Shown one piece after another: positions 49,145 to 58,216 of a DNA stretch of 64,000 nucleotides. The first letter of the stretch is position 1. Every line of letters begins with the position of its first letter. A model generated the notes under the pieces. It was not told the origin of the DNA and ran no database searches. It saw only the letters and a list, made by a program, of their open reading frames with translations. The stretch is from Alphaproteobacteria bacterium (lineage in GTDB: Bacteria > Pseudomonadota > Alphaproteobacteria > CAAGCB01 > CAG-977), in assembly GCA_900768465.1 (NCBI GenBank), contig CAAGCY010000016.1, positions 1-64,000 on the forward strand, read 5' to 3'. A program made the position numbers and the translations under genes.

Positions 49145-51652
49145 ATGACTGCCGATGAAATTTTAAAAGCTTACTTCAAAGCTTATGAAACGCCGTGCGC
49201 GTTCGACCCGAAACACCCCGAGGACGGCACATTGTCGCGCAAGGACGACGGACTGCCCGTTTTGCCGATGAACGCCGAGGAAACGAACGCGGCGTGTATG
49301 CTTGCTCCGACGGACGCGCGGGCGCTGGATTTGGTGCTGAACAACGTTTCAAGCGGCGCAAATCCCGCGGCGGAAATCAAGGCGGACTTTCTGGGGCGTG
49401 TCGCGCGCGGCGAAATCACGGTTCAAAGCTTGACGGCAAGTGACGCAATCCGCCATTTGGGATATATGAAAGGCGGGCATAACGTTGCCGTTTTAATCGG
49501 CTTGCTGGACGATGAAAAAACGGCGGGCGAAGCCGTCGAAACGCTGTCGGATTTGGTGCTGATTCACAACGCTTTCGATACGGTTGTCGAAAAATACGGG
49601 GCGGGCAACAAACATGCGGCGGCTTTACTGGATTCTTGGGCGCGCGCCGACTGGTTCACGCACCGCAAACCTGTTGAGGAACAAACAAAGGTCGTTGTTT
49701 ACAAAATCCCCGATTCAATCGAAGCGTCAACCGACTTTCTGTCCCATTCCAAAGGCGGACACACCCGCACGGACATTCCCAAGCACGGCAAGCATTACTT
49801 TATGAACGCCGAAATGCTGGCGGAACTGAACGCTTTGAAACAGGCGCACCCCGATATTCCCGCGGCTTTGGCGGCGGATAAAATCGGGACAAGCTCGTCG
49901 CGCAAATCGGGCATGAACAATGTGGAATGGAATACGGGCATTGAAAACGAAGACACGCGCTTTCAGCCTGACAAAAGGACGCGCGCAATCGTATTCGCAG
50001 GGTCGGTCTTGGGTCCCATTTTCGCCAAAACGGCGCAAGATATGGGGTCTGTCGTCATTCGCACGAACACGTCGGTTTTAAATACGGGCGATGTGGTAAC
50101 GATTGTTTGGCGCGCGGGTGAAATCCGAAACGAAACGGGGGACGTCATCGCCGAATTCGCCGAACCCGTCGATTTGGACATTTTGCGCGCTGGCGGCGGG
50201 ACTTTGTTCCGCATGGGCAGGATTTTGACGGCGAACGCCTCCGCCGCTTTGGGCAAAACGTATCCTTTGCCGTACAAAACGGAAAAATCGGATTTGACGC
50301 CCGCGCCGATGACGGCGGCGCAAAAAGTGATTGCGCTGGCGGCGGGGTTGCCCGTTGTGCGCGCGGGTCAAACGGTTTACGCGCGCGTCGATACGGTTGC
50401 TTCCCAAGACACGACGGGTCCCATGACCGTGCAGGAATTGCAGGGGACTTTGGCGGCGACAAAGCTTGCCGTTCCGCTGTTTTTGCAGTCTCAATGCCAT
50501 AATGCGGCAATGGGGTTCAGAACGCCCGCCGTTATCGGAGCGAACTCGCGGCTGGCGGACTTTGTGAAAAGCTTGGGCGGCGTTGCGCTGAACATGGGCG
50601 ACGGCATCATTCATTCGTGGCTGAACGAACTGGTCGTGCCGAATACGGTCGTTGTCGGCGGGGATTCGCACACGCGCACGCCGACGGCGCTGAGCTTTCC
50701 GCTGGGATCGGGCGGCATTGCCGAAGCCGCCGCGACGGGCGTTTGCGAAATCAAAGTGCCGCACAGCGTCCTTGTTACGCTCAAAGGCGAATTTCGCGAC
50801 GGAATCACGGTGCGCGATTTGGTCAACTATTTGCCCTATAAAGCGCAAAAGCTGTTCGGCAAAAACGTGTTCGAGGGCGCGATTATCGAATACCGCCGCT
50901 TGGGTCAGCCGTTCGAGATGATTGACGTGTTCAAGCTGACCAATTCGTCGGCGGAACGCAGCGCGGCGGCGGCGTACTTTGAACAAAACGCCGATGATGT
51001 TGCGCATTATTTGAGGCAATCCTCGATTCCCGTTGTCGAAACGCTGATAAAAGGCGGCTATGACAACGGCGGCGCACTGGCGCGGCGGCTGGAAACGCTG
51101 AAAGCATGGACGGAAAATCCGCAGGGGTTTGCGGCGGACAAGGGTGCAAGCTACGCCGCCGAAATCCATATCGACTTGGCGGAAATCGACCAGCCGTACA
51201 TTGCTTGCCCGCACACGCCCGACAATGTGAAGCCGTTGTCGGAACTGGCGGGGACAAAGGCGGATTTCTGCTTTATCGGGTCGTGCATGTCGGGCGAACG
51301 CGACTTTGAACGGTTTGAGCAAATCGTGCATGACAAGACGCTTGCCTGCGAAGTGTGGGCGGCTGTTCCGACCAGACTTATCCAAGCGCGGCTGGAAAAC
51401 CGCGGAATTCTGAGGGCTTTGCGGGAAAAGGGCGTGCGCGTCGAAGTGTCGGGCTGTTCTTTGTGCATGGGCAATCAGGAACGCGTCAAGGGCGAAAAGA
51501 ACGTGCTGACGACATCGACCCGAAACTTCAAGGGACGCATGGGCGACGCGGCAAGCGTTTGGCTGGTGTCGGCGGAACTGGAAGCCGCGGCGGCGGTTGA
51601 AGGGGCTTTCCCAAGCGTCGAATCGTATTTCAAGGCGGTGAAAAATGATTGA
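49145..51652 (+). CDS. acnB: Aconitate hydratase B
   Basis: Isomerises citrate to isocitrate in the TCA cycle. It has 835 aa with the AcnB domain order: HEAT-like N-terminal domain, swivel domain (about 170-370), then the catalytic domains. The [4Fe-4S] ligands are C714 (IGSCMSG), C771 and C774 (CSLCMGNQ). GGDSHTRTP is the conserved substrate loop. AAGGGA precedes the ATG. Overlaps icd by 8 bp and forms acnB-icd-gltA. Confidence 0.95.
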   Translation: MTADEILKAYFKAYETPCAFDPKHPEDGTLSRKDDGLPVLPMNAEETNAACMLAPTDARALDLVLNNVSSGANPAAEIKADFLGRVARGEITVQSLTASDAIRHLGYMKGGHNVAVLIGLLDDEKTAGEAVETLSDLVLIHNAFDTVVEKYGAGNKHAAALLDSWARADWFTHRKPVEEQTKVVVYKIPDSIEASTDFLSHSKGGHTRTDIPKHGKHYFMNAEMLAELNALKQAHPDIPAALAADKIGTSSSRKSGMNNVEWNTGIENEDTRFQPDKRTRAIVFAGSVLGPIFAKTAQDMGSVVIRTNTSVLNTGDVVTIVWRAGEIRNETGDVIAEFAEPVDLDILRAGGGTLFRMGRILTANASAALGKTYPLPYKTEKSDLTPAPMTAAQKVIALAAGLPVVRAGQTVYARVDTVASQDTTGPMTVQELQGTLAATKLAVPLFLQSQCHNAAMGFRTPAVIGANSRLADFVKSLGGVALNMGDGIIHSWLNELVVPNTVVVGGDSHTRTPTALSFPLGSGGIAEAAATGVCEIKVPHSVLVTLKGEFRDGITVRDLVNYLPYKAQKLFGKNVFEGAIIEYRRLGQPFEMIDVFKLTNSSAERSAAAAYFEQNADDVAHYLRQSSIPVVETLIKGGYDNGGALARRLETLKAWTENPQGFAADKGASYAAEIHIDLAEIDQPYIACPHTPDNVKPLSELAGTKADFCFIGSCMSGERDFERFEQIVHDKTLACEVWAAVPTRLIQARLENRGILRALREKGVRVEVSGCSLCMGNQERVKGEKNVLTTSTRNFKGRMGDAASVWLVSAELEAAAAVEGAFPSVESYFKAVKND

Positions 51653-53426
51653 GTCTTTCGTGGATGTGGCTCTGCCCGAAGAAGCGGCGGGCGAGGCGTA
51701 CCAAATCGTCAAACGCGAGCTGATAACGCCGTTTGAAAAATGGATTGGCGCGGGACGCGTGCGCGAGCATGACTGGAGCTTGAAAGGGCGAATCCAAACC
51801 AACGGCGAAGTGGTGCGCGAAACCGTCGAAATGGCGGGCGGCGACAGAAAAGCCGTGCTGGTCAAAGGTCCGGGGGTGACGCCGACCAAAACGCAGGTCG
51901 CGGAAATGTTGGCTTTGCTGGGGGACGACCGCAAACCCGAAGCCCTGTCCAAACTGGCGACGGGAACGCCCAACGGCTATATGCGCGGGCATTGGCTGGT
52001 CAAGGGAAACCTTGAACGCTATCAAAATCCGGGGCTGAACGGACTGGTAAAAACGGTTTTGCCGACGTACAAAGACGCGGGACGGGTCGAAGTGCTTTAC
52101 CCCGACGGCGGGCGGTACAAGGATGCCGAATGCGTCGTGTTGGATACGGATGCCGAGGTCTTTGTCGAATTCAACCGTAAAATCGTGCGCGAACCCGAAA
52201 AGCTGTCGGCGGGATCGGCGGTGTACTTCAAGCTGACGCGCCGCGACGAAATCGAAAAGCTCTGCGCCAAGGCGATTGCCAAAAAAAACGAAATCGTGTT
52301 TATGTCGAAATATACGGTGCGCCCCGAACTGGACGGCGAAAAAAAACGCATTTACAACGATATGCGCGAAAAAGCGGGATTGGAACGGCGCGAAGGCAAT
52401 CAGCGCGATATTGTGGACGCGGCGTTCGCGCATTTATTGGCGCACCCCGTCAGCCAAGACACGACGGTGCTTGTTCCCGACGCGTCTTACGGTCCGAAAA
52501 TCGCGGCGGTGGCTCAGGCGGTTTATGCGAACGGACTGAAAAAGCCCGCGGACGAATTTTCGGTTTGCCGCTTTTCGGCTGGAAAATGCGAATACGGCGG
52601 ATTGAACAAAACGGTGACGGAAGACGGGTTTTTCCGTATCGTCGTCGGACGCAAGGAATTCCGAATCCCCGTCAGCGCGGGCGATATGTTCGAGGAAATG
52701 CACTATGATTACGCCGATGCGAAACGCTATGCCGAACAGGTGTTCCGTCAGGCGCGGAACAAAGACTACAAGCGCGTGATTTTCGCTTTCGACGAAACGG
52801 ACGCTTTTGACGCGCCCGTCGCCAAAGCGGTGCGCGATACGGCGTACGGTTTAAAACAGGTCGAAGGGGCGGACTTTATGCTGATGCGCCCCGATGCCGC
52901 CGCCGTGATGATGTTCACCGCGCCCGCCGTCGGAAAAACGTGCTACGCTTACGACAACTTGTGGGGCGACATTGTGTCCGACGCGATGGATTTGGGAACG
53001 AGCATCGCTTCAATCAATTCGGTCATTTTGTTGGCGGACGGACGCGTCTGGGCTGAAATGGGCGGGGCGGGAACCGCGCCCGATTTGGTCGAGCGGTTTA
53101 AAAAAGAGGGCTTTTGGCGCTACGACCCGATTCCGATTATCGAAGGCATGGCGATAGGCTTTGCCCAATCCGCCGCCCAAGAACCCGCGAATTTTGAATT
53201 GTCCCGCTATGCCGCAGCGCTGCACCAAGCGTATGTCGATGTTTTGAAAAAAGGCATCGCCACGCCCGATTTGGCAGGCAAGCTGACGACAAAAACGCAA
53301 ACGGGCGTCGATACGGAATCGTTTGTCAAAGCGGTGCGGGTCAGACTGCACGCTTTGCTGGGCGAAAATGACGAAGCCGCGGTGTTGGCGGAAAAACTGA
53401 AACAGGAAACAAGGGAAATCAGATGA
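51645..53426 (+). CDS. icd: Isocitrate dehydrogenase, divergent long form
   Basis: Oxidative decarboxylation of isocitrate to 2-oxoglutarate, assigned by motif and by its place between acnB and gltA. It has 593 aa, versus about 410-420 for common forms. TPNGYMRG (about 106-113) matches the substrate loop SPNGTIRN of type II enzymes; GPGVTPTK precedes it; the metal site is NLWGDIVSDAMDLG (about 439-452), followed by AEMGGAGTAPD in place of EAAHGT. An insertion of about 120 residues (roughly 300-420) separates the halves. Cofactor choice is not clear. Overlaps both neighbours. Confidence 0.75.
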   Translation: MIESFVDVALPEEAAGEAYQIVKRELITPFEKWIGAGRVREHDWSLKGRIQTNGEVVRETVEMAGGDRKAVLVKGPGVTPTKTQVAEMLALLGDDRKPEALSKLATGTPNGYMRGHWLVKGNLERYQNPGLNGLVKTVLPTYKDAGRVEVLYPDGGRYKDAECVVLDTDAEVFVEFNRKIVREPEKLSAGSAVYFKLTRRDEIEKLCAKAIAKKNEIVFMSKYTVRPELDGEKKRIYNDMREKAGLERREGNQRDIVDAAFAHLLAHPVSQDTTVLVPDASYGPKIAAVAQAVYANGLKKPADEFSVCRFSAGKCEYGGLNKTVTEDGFFRIVVGRKEFRIPVSAGDMFEEMHYDYADAKRYAEQVFRQARNKDYKRVIFAFDETDAFDAPVAKAVRDTAYGLKQVEGADFMLMRPDAAAVMMFTAPAVGKTCYAYDNLWGDIVSDAMDLGTSIASINSVILLADGRVWAEMGGAGTAPDLVERFKKEGFWRYDPIPIIEGMAIGFAQSAAQEPANFELSRYAAALHQAYVDVLKKGIATPDLAGKLTTKTQTGVDTESFVKAVRVRLHALLGENDEAAVLAEKLKQETREIR

Positions 53427-54706
53427 CGACCGTAAAGCTGGAATATGACGGAAAAACCGTTGAACTGCCTGTGCTGGAAGCGACGACGGGCGAACGCGCG
53501 ATTGATATTTCCGAACTGCGCGCGAAAACGGGGCTGACGACGCTGGATGCGGGGTTCGGCAATACGGCTTCGTGCATCAGCACAATCACTTATGTCAACG
53601 GGGAAAAGGGCGTTTTGCGCTATCGCGGAATTCCGATTGAAACCGTGGCGGAAAAGATGACTTTTATCGAAACGGCGTGGCTGTTGATTTACGGCAGACT
53701 GCCGACTCAGTCCGAATTGAGGGCGTTCAGCGTGCGCCTGACCAACAACGAACTGCTGCACGAAGGGCTGTTGCATCACTTTGACGCTTTCCCGCCGAAC
53801 GGTCAGCCGATGTCCATTCTGTCCGCCGTGGTTAATTCGCTGATTTGCTATTCGCCCGAAATCATGGATACCGCGAACGAAGAAGCCATGCGCAACGCCG
53901 TCGCCGCCATCATTTCCAAAGTACGCACCATTGCGGCGTTTTCTTATCGCAAAGCCATGGGGTTGCCGTTCATTTATCCCGATCCCGTGCGGAGCTACTG
54001 TGACAACTTTCTGCACATGATGTTTTCTTTGCCGAACCGTCCGCACCAGCCGACGCCCGAAGCGGTCAAGGCGCTGAACTTGTTTTTAATGCTTCACGCC
54101 GATCACGAACAGAACTGCTCGACATCGACCGTCCGCATTGTCGGTTCCGCCGAAACGAACCTGTTTTCCAGCGTGTCTGCGGGTATTTGCGCGCTGTGGG
54201 GCAAACTGCACGGCGGCGCGAACGTCGCGGTTGCGGAAATGTTGAGGCACTTGGTCGACGACGGCGAAAGCACGGCGGACTTTATCGAACGCGTCAAGCG
54301 CAAGGAAGTGCGCTTGATGGGCTTCGGGCACCGCGTTTACAAGACGTTCGACCCCCGCGCCAAAGTGTTGAAACGCGCCGTGTTCGATTTGCTGAATGCC
54401 GAAAAAGTGCGCGACCCCTTGATTGACAAGGCGTTGGAATTGGAACAAGCCGCCCTTGCCGACGATTATTTCAAGGAACGCAACCTGTATCCGAACGTGG
54501 ACTTTTATTCGGGCATGATTTTAAGGGCGCTGAAGATTCCTTTGAACATGTACACGGTGATGTTCGCCATCGGGCGGATTCCGGGGTGGATTGCCCATTG
54601 GGTTGAAGGCAACCAAGGCGTTCGCCGCTTGGCGCGTCCCCGTCAGCTGTATCAAGGCGAGGTCGAAACGCCCTTTGTTCCGCTGGATTTAAGAAACGGT
54701 TTGTAA
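53423..54706 (+). CDS. gltA: Citrate synthase
   Basis: Condenses oxaloacetate and acetyl-CoA. It has 427 aa, the hexameric Gram-negative type by length. Catalytic residues: H263 (KLHGGANVAV), H303 (GFGHRVYK) and D360 (PNVDFYSGM). HADHEQNCSTSTVR is typical. Starts inside the icd end (4 bp), so the three enzymes from oxaloacetate to 2-oxoglutarate are coupled, a set that would supply glutamate even without a full cycle. Confidence 0.96.
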   Translation: MTTVKLEYDGKTVELPVLEATTGERAIDISELRAKTGLTTLDAGFGNTASCISTITYVNGEKGVLRYRGIPIETVAEKMTFIETAWLLIYGRLPTQSELRAFSVRLTNNELLHEGLLHHFDAFPPNGQPMSILSAVVNSLICYSPEIMDTANEEAMRNAVAAIISKVRTIAAFSYRKAMGLPFIYPDPVRSYCDNFLHMMFSLPNRPHQPTPEAVKALNLFLMLHADHEQNCSTSTVRIVGSAETNLFSSVSAGICALWGKLHGGANVAVAEMLRHLVDDGESTADFIERVKRKEVRLMGFGHRVYKTFDPRAKVLKRAVFDLLNAEKVRDPLIDKALELEQAALADDYFKERNLYPNVDFYSGMILRALKIPLNMYTVMFAIGRIPGWIAHWVEGNQGVRRLARPRQLYQGEVETPFVPLDLRNGL

Positions 54707-54719
54707 AAGGAAAGCAAGA

Positions 54720-55706
54720 ATGGCTTACGAAGATTTGACCCAAAAGAAAAACGAATTGGAAAAATTGCCGCCTTTGGAAGCGGATGTTGCCGAAGAATTG
54801 CGCAAAACCGTTGATTTGGAGCTGACTTCCGTCGGCGATTGCTTTGACGGCGGCGCGCTGACACGTCGCGAAACGGAACAGATTTTGTTCAAAAACAAAG
54901 TTGTTCCTCCGCGGTCGCTGACCGAGCATATTCAAGCGCTGAACATCTCCAAAGCGTTCGATATGATTCAAGAGCTTGCCGTTCGCACGGGGCGTCCCGT
55001 CGACGACAGCGACGTGAAGAATATTCACCGCGTCATCGTGCGTGAACTGGACGACAAAAACGGCGGCATGTACCGCGGCTTTTCAATGACGTTTCCAACG
55101 GACGATCAGCCGCTGCCCGAACCCGTCCGCGTGCAAAGAATGATGGACGATTTCGGAATGTGGCTGTTTACCGCGCGCACTCTGCATCCCGCCGCTTTGG
55201 CAGCCGAGGCGCATTTGCGATTGATGGCCATTCATCCGTTCGGCAAAGGAAACGGCAAAACCGCCCGCATGCTGATGAACTTGATTTTGCTCAGAAACGG
55301 GTATCCTCCCGCGCTGTTTTCGCGGCGCGAGAAAAAAGAATACTGGCAGTCTTTGGAAGCCGCCATTTACAAAAACGACAGGACGGCTTACGACAAACTG
55401 GTGTATCGCGCCGTGAACCGCGCTTTGGATTTATACCTGAAAACGGGGCAAAAGAAAGCTGTCGATGTGGAAGACGAAGCCGCTCCTTATTTCCTGCGTA
55501 TCGGTCAGCTGGCAAAGGAAACGGGCGAACGCGTGTCAACCATTCGCTATTGGACGACCATGGGCATCATCGAACCCGCGGGTAAAACGTCCGCCGACTA
55601 TATGATTTATTCGTCCGATGTTCTGGACAGAATCAAAAAACTGAAAGACTTGAAAGCCCAACGCTATACGCTGGATGAAATTCGCAAGCATTTGGGCAAC
55701 GCTTGA
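54720..55706 (+). CDS. Fic domain protein fused to a MerR-type DNA-binding domain
   Basis: A 328-aa fusion. Residues about 95-235 form a Fic domain with HPFGKGNGKTAR (H172); the consensus GNGR has lysine here. Fic enzymes usually transfer AMP to proteins. The N-terminal segment LTSVGDCFDGGALTRRE (about 35-51) sits where many Fic proteins carry the (S/T)xxxE(G/N) inhibitory motif, but the glutamate is not conserved. Residues about 258-325 are a MerR-like winged helix (FLRIGQLAKETGERVSTIRYW). AAAAGGAAAG precedes the ATG. Last gene before the terminator. Confidence 0.87.
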   Translation: MAYEDLTQKKNELEKLPPLEADVAEELRKTVDLELTSVGDCFDGGALTRRETEQILFKNKVVPPRSLTEHIQALNISKAFDMIQELAVRTGRPVDDSDVKNIHRVIVRELDDKNGGMYRGFSMTFPTDDQPLPEPVRVQRMMDDFGMWLFTARTLHPAALAAEAHLRLMAIHPFGKGNGKTARMLMNLILLRNGYPPALFSRREKKEYWQSLEAAIYKNDRTAYDKLVYRAVNRALDLYLKTGQKKAVDVEDEAAPYFLRIGQLAKETGERVSTIRYWTTMGIIEPAGKTSADYMIYSSDVLDRIKKLKDLKAQRYTLDEIRKHLGNA

Positions 55707-55741
55707 CAGCGGATAAATTTTATATAACATATTGTTAATCT

Positions 55742-55770
55742 GTCCCTTGAGTATTCAAGGGACTTTTTTT
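55742..55770 (+). terminator. Rho-independent terminator after the Fic gene
   Basis: GTCCCTTGA (55742-55750) pairs perfectly with TCAAGGGAC (55755-55763), loop GTAT, then seven T residues. It closes the 16-kb gene run that begins at 39526. A TTGACA at 55703-55708 upstream may be chance. Confidence 0.93.
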
Positions 55771-55790
55771 ATGCAAAAAGGATTATCATA

Positions 55791-57101
55791 ATGAGGCAAG
55801 TCAAAATTCCATACCGCTGGAAACCGCGGAAATACCAGATGAAACTGTGGAAATACTTGGAAGACGGGGGAAAGCGCGCGGTCGCCGTTTGGCACAGGCG
55901 CGCGGGCAAAGACAGTTTGTCGCTGAACTGGACGGCGGTGGCGGCGTTTGAACGCGTCGGCGTGTATTGGCACATGCTGCCTTTGCAGACCCAAGCGCGC
56001 AAAGTCGTTTGGGACGCCATTGACAAGCAGGGGCGTCGCGTCATCGATCAAGTGTTTCCGAAACAGTTGCGTAAATCAATCAACAGCCAAGAAATGAAAA
56101 TCGAACTGGTCAACGGGTCGATTTGGCAATGTTTGGGATCGGACAATTATAATTCTTTGGTGGGGGCGAACCCCGTCGGTGTTGTTTTTTCCGAATACTC
56201 CATTGCCGATCCCGCCGCATGGGACTTTATCCGCCCGATTTTGGCGGAAAACGACGGGTGGGCTTTGTTCATTTACACGCCGCGCGGACGCAATCACGGA
56301 CTAAAGCTGTTTGAAACGGCAAAGCAGGCGGAAGGCTGGTTCGTGCAGGCTTTGGGCGTTGAGCAGACCAAGGCGATTCCTTTGTCCGCAATCGAATCGG
56401 AACGTAAAGCCGGCATGGACGAAGAAATGATACGGCAGGAGTTTTACTGTTCGTTCGACGCGGCGATAAAGGGCAGTTATTACGGCGCGCTTATCAACGA
56501 TTTGGAAAACAAAGGCGCCGTCTGTCATTTGCCGCACAATCCCGCTTTACCCGTTTATACGGCATGGGATTTGGGTATCGGCGACGCGACGGCGATTTGG
56601 TTTTATCAGAAAAACGGAACAAGCGTCGATGTGATTGATTACTGTGAGGCAAGCGGTGTCGGGCTGGATTACTACGTCCGCGTTCTGCGCGAAAAGCCGT
56701 ACACTTACACCAACGACAACATTTTCCCGCACGATATTCAAGTCCACGAGCTTTCCAGCGGCAAAAGCCGTTTGGATTTATTGGCGGGCTTGGGTGTCAG
56801 AGGGCGCGTTCTGCCCCGTGCAAGCGTCGAAACGGGGATTGCCGCCGTGCGTCTGCTGCTGCCGCGATGCCGCTTTGACGCGGAAAAGTGCCAAACGGGA
56901 CTGGAGGCTTTGCGCCAATATCAAAAAGCGTGGGACGATCAGCGGCGGACGTTTCAGCCAAAGCCTTTGCACGACTGGACCAGCCATGCCGCCGACGCTT
57001 TTCGCTATTTGGCGGTCGGACTGAAAGAAGATTCCGCCAAAGCCGAACGCTTTTCCCGTGAAAGCGTAAAAACCGCGGCGGAATACGATCCGCTGGCTTA
57101 A
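55791..57101 (+). CDS. Phage terminase large subunit, solitary
   Basis: A 436-aa packaging motor protein. ATPase: VWHRRAGKD (Walker A, about 33-41) and GVVFSEYSIADP (Walker B, about 129-140). The nuclease domain starts at TAWDLGIGDATAIWF (about 258-272) and ends with DWTSHAADAFRYL (about 399-411), holding the acidic metal ligands. All core motifs are intact, so it is not an obvious pseudogene. It resembles tailed-phage terminases, not RcGTA gene 2. No portal, capsid or tail genes follow. AAAAGGA precedes the ATG. Overlaps convergent rlmJ by 4 bp. Confidence 0.88.
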   Translation: MRQVKIPYRWKPRKYQMKLWKYLEDGGKRAVAVWHRRAGKDSLSLNWTAVAAFERVGVYWHMLPLQTQARKVVWDAIDKQGRRVIDQVFPKQLRKSINSQEMKIELVNGSIWQCLGSDNYNSLVGANPVGVVFSEYSIADPAAWDFIRPILAENDGWALFIYTPRGRNHGLKLFETAKQAEGWFVQALGVEQTKAIPLSAIESERKAGMDEEMIRQEFYCSFDAAIKGSYYGALINDLENKGAVCHLPHNPALPVYTAWDLGIGDATAIWFYQKNGTSVDVIDYCEASGVGLDYYVRVLREKPYTYTNDNIFPHDIQVHELSSGKSRLDLLAGLGVRGRVLPRASVETGIAAVRLLLPRCRFDAEKCQTGLEALRQYQKAWDDQRRTFQPKPLHDWTSHAADAFRYLAVGLKEDSAKAERFSRESVKTAAEYDPLA

Positions 57102-57868
57102 AACAGATTTTTTATCGCGTCCAAATCGCTTTGCGTGCCGAACGGCGTGTTGACAAACAAAATTCCGCTGCCCAGCATGGCGGTTTTCGGATGTTTGAAC
57201 AGGATTTCGGCGTTGTAGAATTTCGGCAAATCGGCGTCTTGCAGCGGTTTTATCAAATCGAAATGATAGTTTTCCCGCAAAATCGGATACCAGACGCCGA
57301 TGACGCCTTCCGCCCATTTGCGGTGCAGTTTCAAAACGAACTTTGCCGTTTTTTCGTATTCGGTTTTCACTTCGTAACTGGGGTCGGTGAAGACCATGCC
57401 GCGGCGCGGTGTCGGCGGGCAGATGGCCAAAGCGCCCTCGAACCCGTCGCGGTTGTGCAGGTGCGTGTTCGGATAGCGCATCAGACGGAACAATGCTTGA
57501 TATTCCTGCGGGTGCAGTTCCATAAAGTGCAGGGTGTCGGTCGGGCGAAGCAGGGCTTCGGCGATAAAGGGCGATCCGGGGTAGTACTGTTCGCCGATTT
57601 CCGAATGAAGCCTGTTCAGCAAATTCAAGTACGGATGACCGGCGGGGATTTTGCGCGCTTTCAAAACCGATTCGATGCCGAAAGCGGCTTCGTTCGTTTT
57701 AAGCGCCATTGCCGACGACAAATCATACAGCCCGCGTCCCGCGTGCGTTTCAATGTAAGTCAGCGGCTTGTCCTTTTGCGCCAATTTTTCCAAAACGGTG
57801 CAAAGCGCAGCGTGTTTGTGAACGTCCGCCAAATTGCCCGCGTGGTATCCGTGCTGATAGGAAAGCAT
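57098..57868 (-). CDS. rlmJ: 23S rRNA A2030 N6-methyltransferase RlmJ
   Basis: SAM-dependent methyltransferase, 256 aa. The family start MLSYQHGYHAGNLADVHKH, YIETHAGRGLYDL and the catalytic motif DPSYE (about 167-171) are clear. The ATG at 57868 is preceded by the strong site GGAGGACATC; the frame extending to 58177 is rejected. It lies in reverse orientation between the two terminase-like genes. Confidence 0.94.
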   Translation of the reverse strand: MLSYQHGYHAGNLADVHKHAALCTVLEKLAQKDKPLTYIETHAGRGLYDLSSAMALKTNEAAFGIESVLKARKIPAGHPYLNLLNRLHSEIGEQYYPGSPFIAEALLRPTDTLHFMELHPQEYQALFRLMRYPNTHLHNRDGFEGALAICPPTPRRGMVFTDPSYEVKTEYEKTAKFVLKLHRKWAEGVIGVWYPILRENYHFDLIKPLQDADLPKFYNAEILFKHPKTAMLGSGILFVNTPFGTQSDLDAIKNLF

Positions 57869-57949
57869 GATGTCCTCCGAAGTTTTTTCTTTGGTATAAA
57901 GCTTTTGAGGAAACGTTGCCAGAGTTGTTTTGTGTGAAAGAGAGAAAAA

Positions 57950-58216
57950 ATGAGAAAAAAGAAACAATCTTCGTCCGATGAAATGACGGATTATTTGATT
58001 GAAACGGTCAAAGAAGTGATAGAAGTCGCTCGTCAGCCCGTTCCCGTGCTGGACAAAGCGGGACATCCGACGGGCGCGACGGAATATCAGGCGGCGACGG
58101 TTCTGAAAGGGTGCGAACTGCTTGCAAAGCTGTTGGGAACGCTGAAAGAATCCGACGACAAGCCCGTATCGGTGCAAATCGTGTCTTATCGCGATGCGGA
58201 AGAATCGGACGGATAA
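57950..58216 (+). CDS. Small protein resembling C-terminal part of phage small terminase
   Basis: An 88-aa protein: basic start, helix YLIETVKEVIEVA, then PVPVLDKAGHPTGATEYQAA followed by KGCELLAKLLGTL. The pattern of a value/D-x-x-G-x-P-T-G turn and a leucine-rich helix is common at the C-terminal end of phage terminase small subunits. The usual N-terminal helix-turn-helix is missing. The link to the large terminase 0.85 kb upstream is inference. Weak ribosome binding site. The 3' end overlaps the convergent ankyrin gene by 31 bp. Confidence 0.5.
   Translation: MRKKKQSSSDEMTDYLIETVKEVIEVARQPVPVLDKAGHPTGATEYQAATVLKGCELLAKLLGTLKESDDKPVSVQIVSYRDAEESDG

Noticed and set aside
54720..55706. Fic toxin-antitoxin module
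   Set aside because: No small antitoxin gene lies upstream; the gene directly before is gltA, and the C-terminal domain is MerR-like.
55791..57101. RcGTA-type gene transfer agent terminase
   Set aside because: The Walker A context (HRRAGKD) and start are those of tailed-phage terminases, and no other GTA head genes are present.
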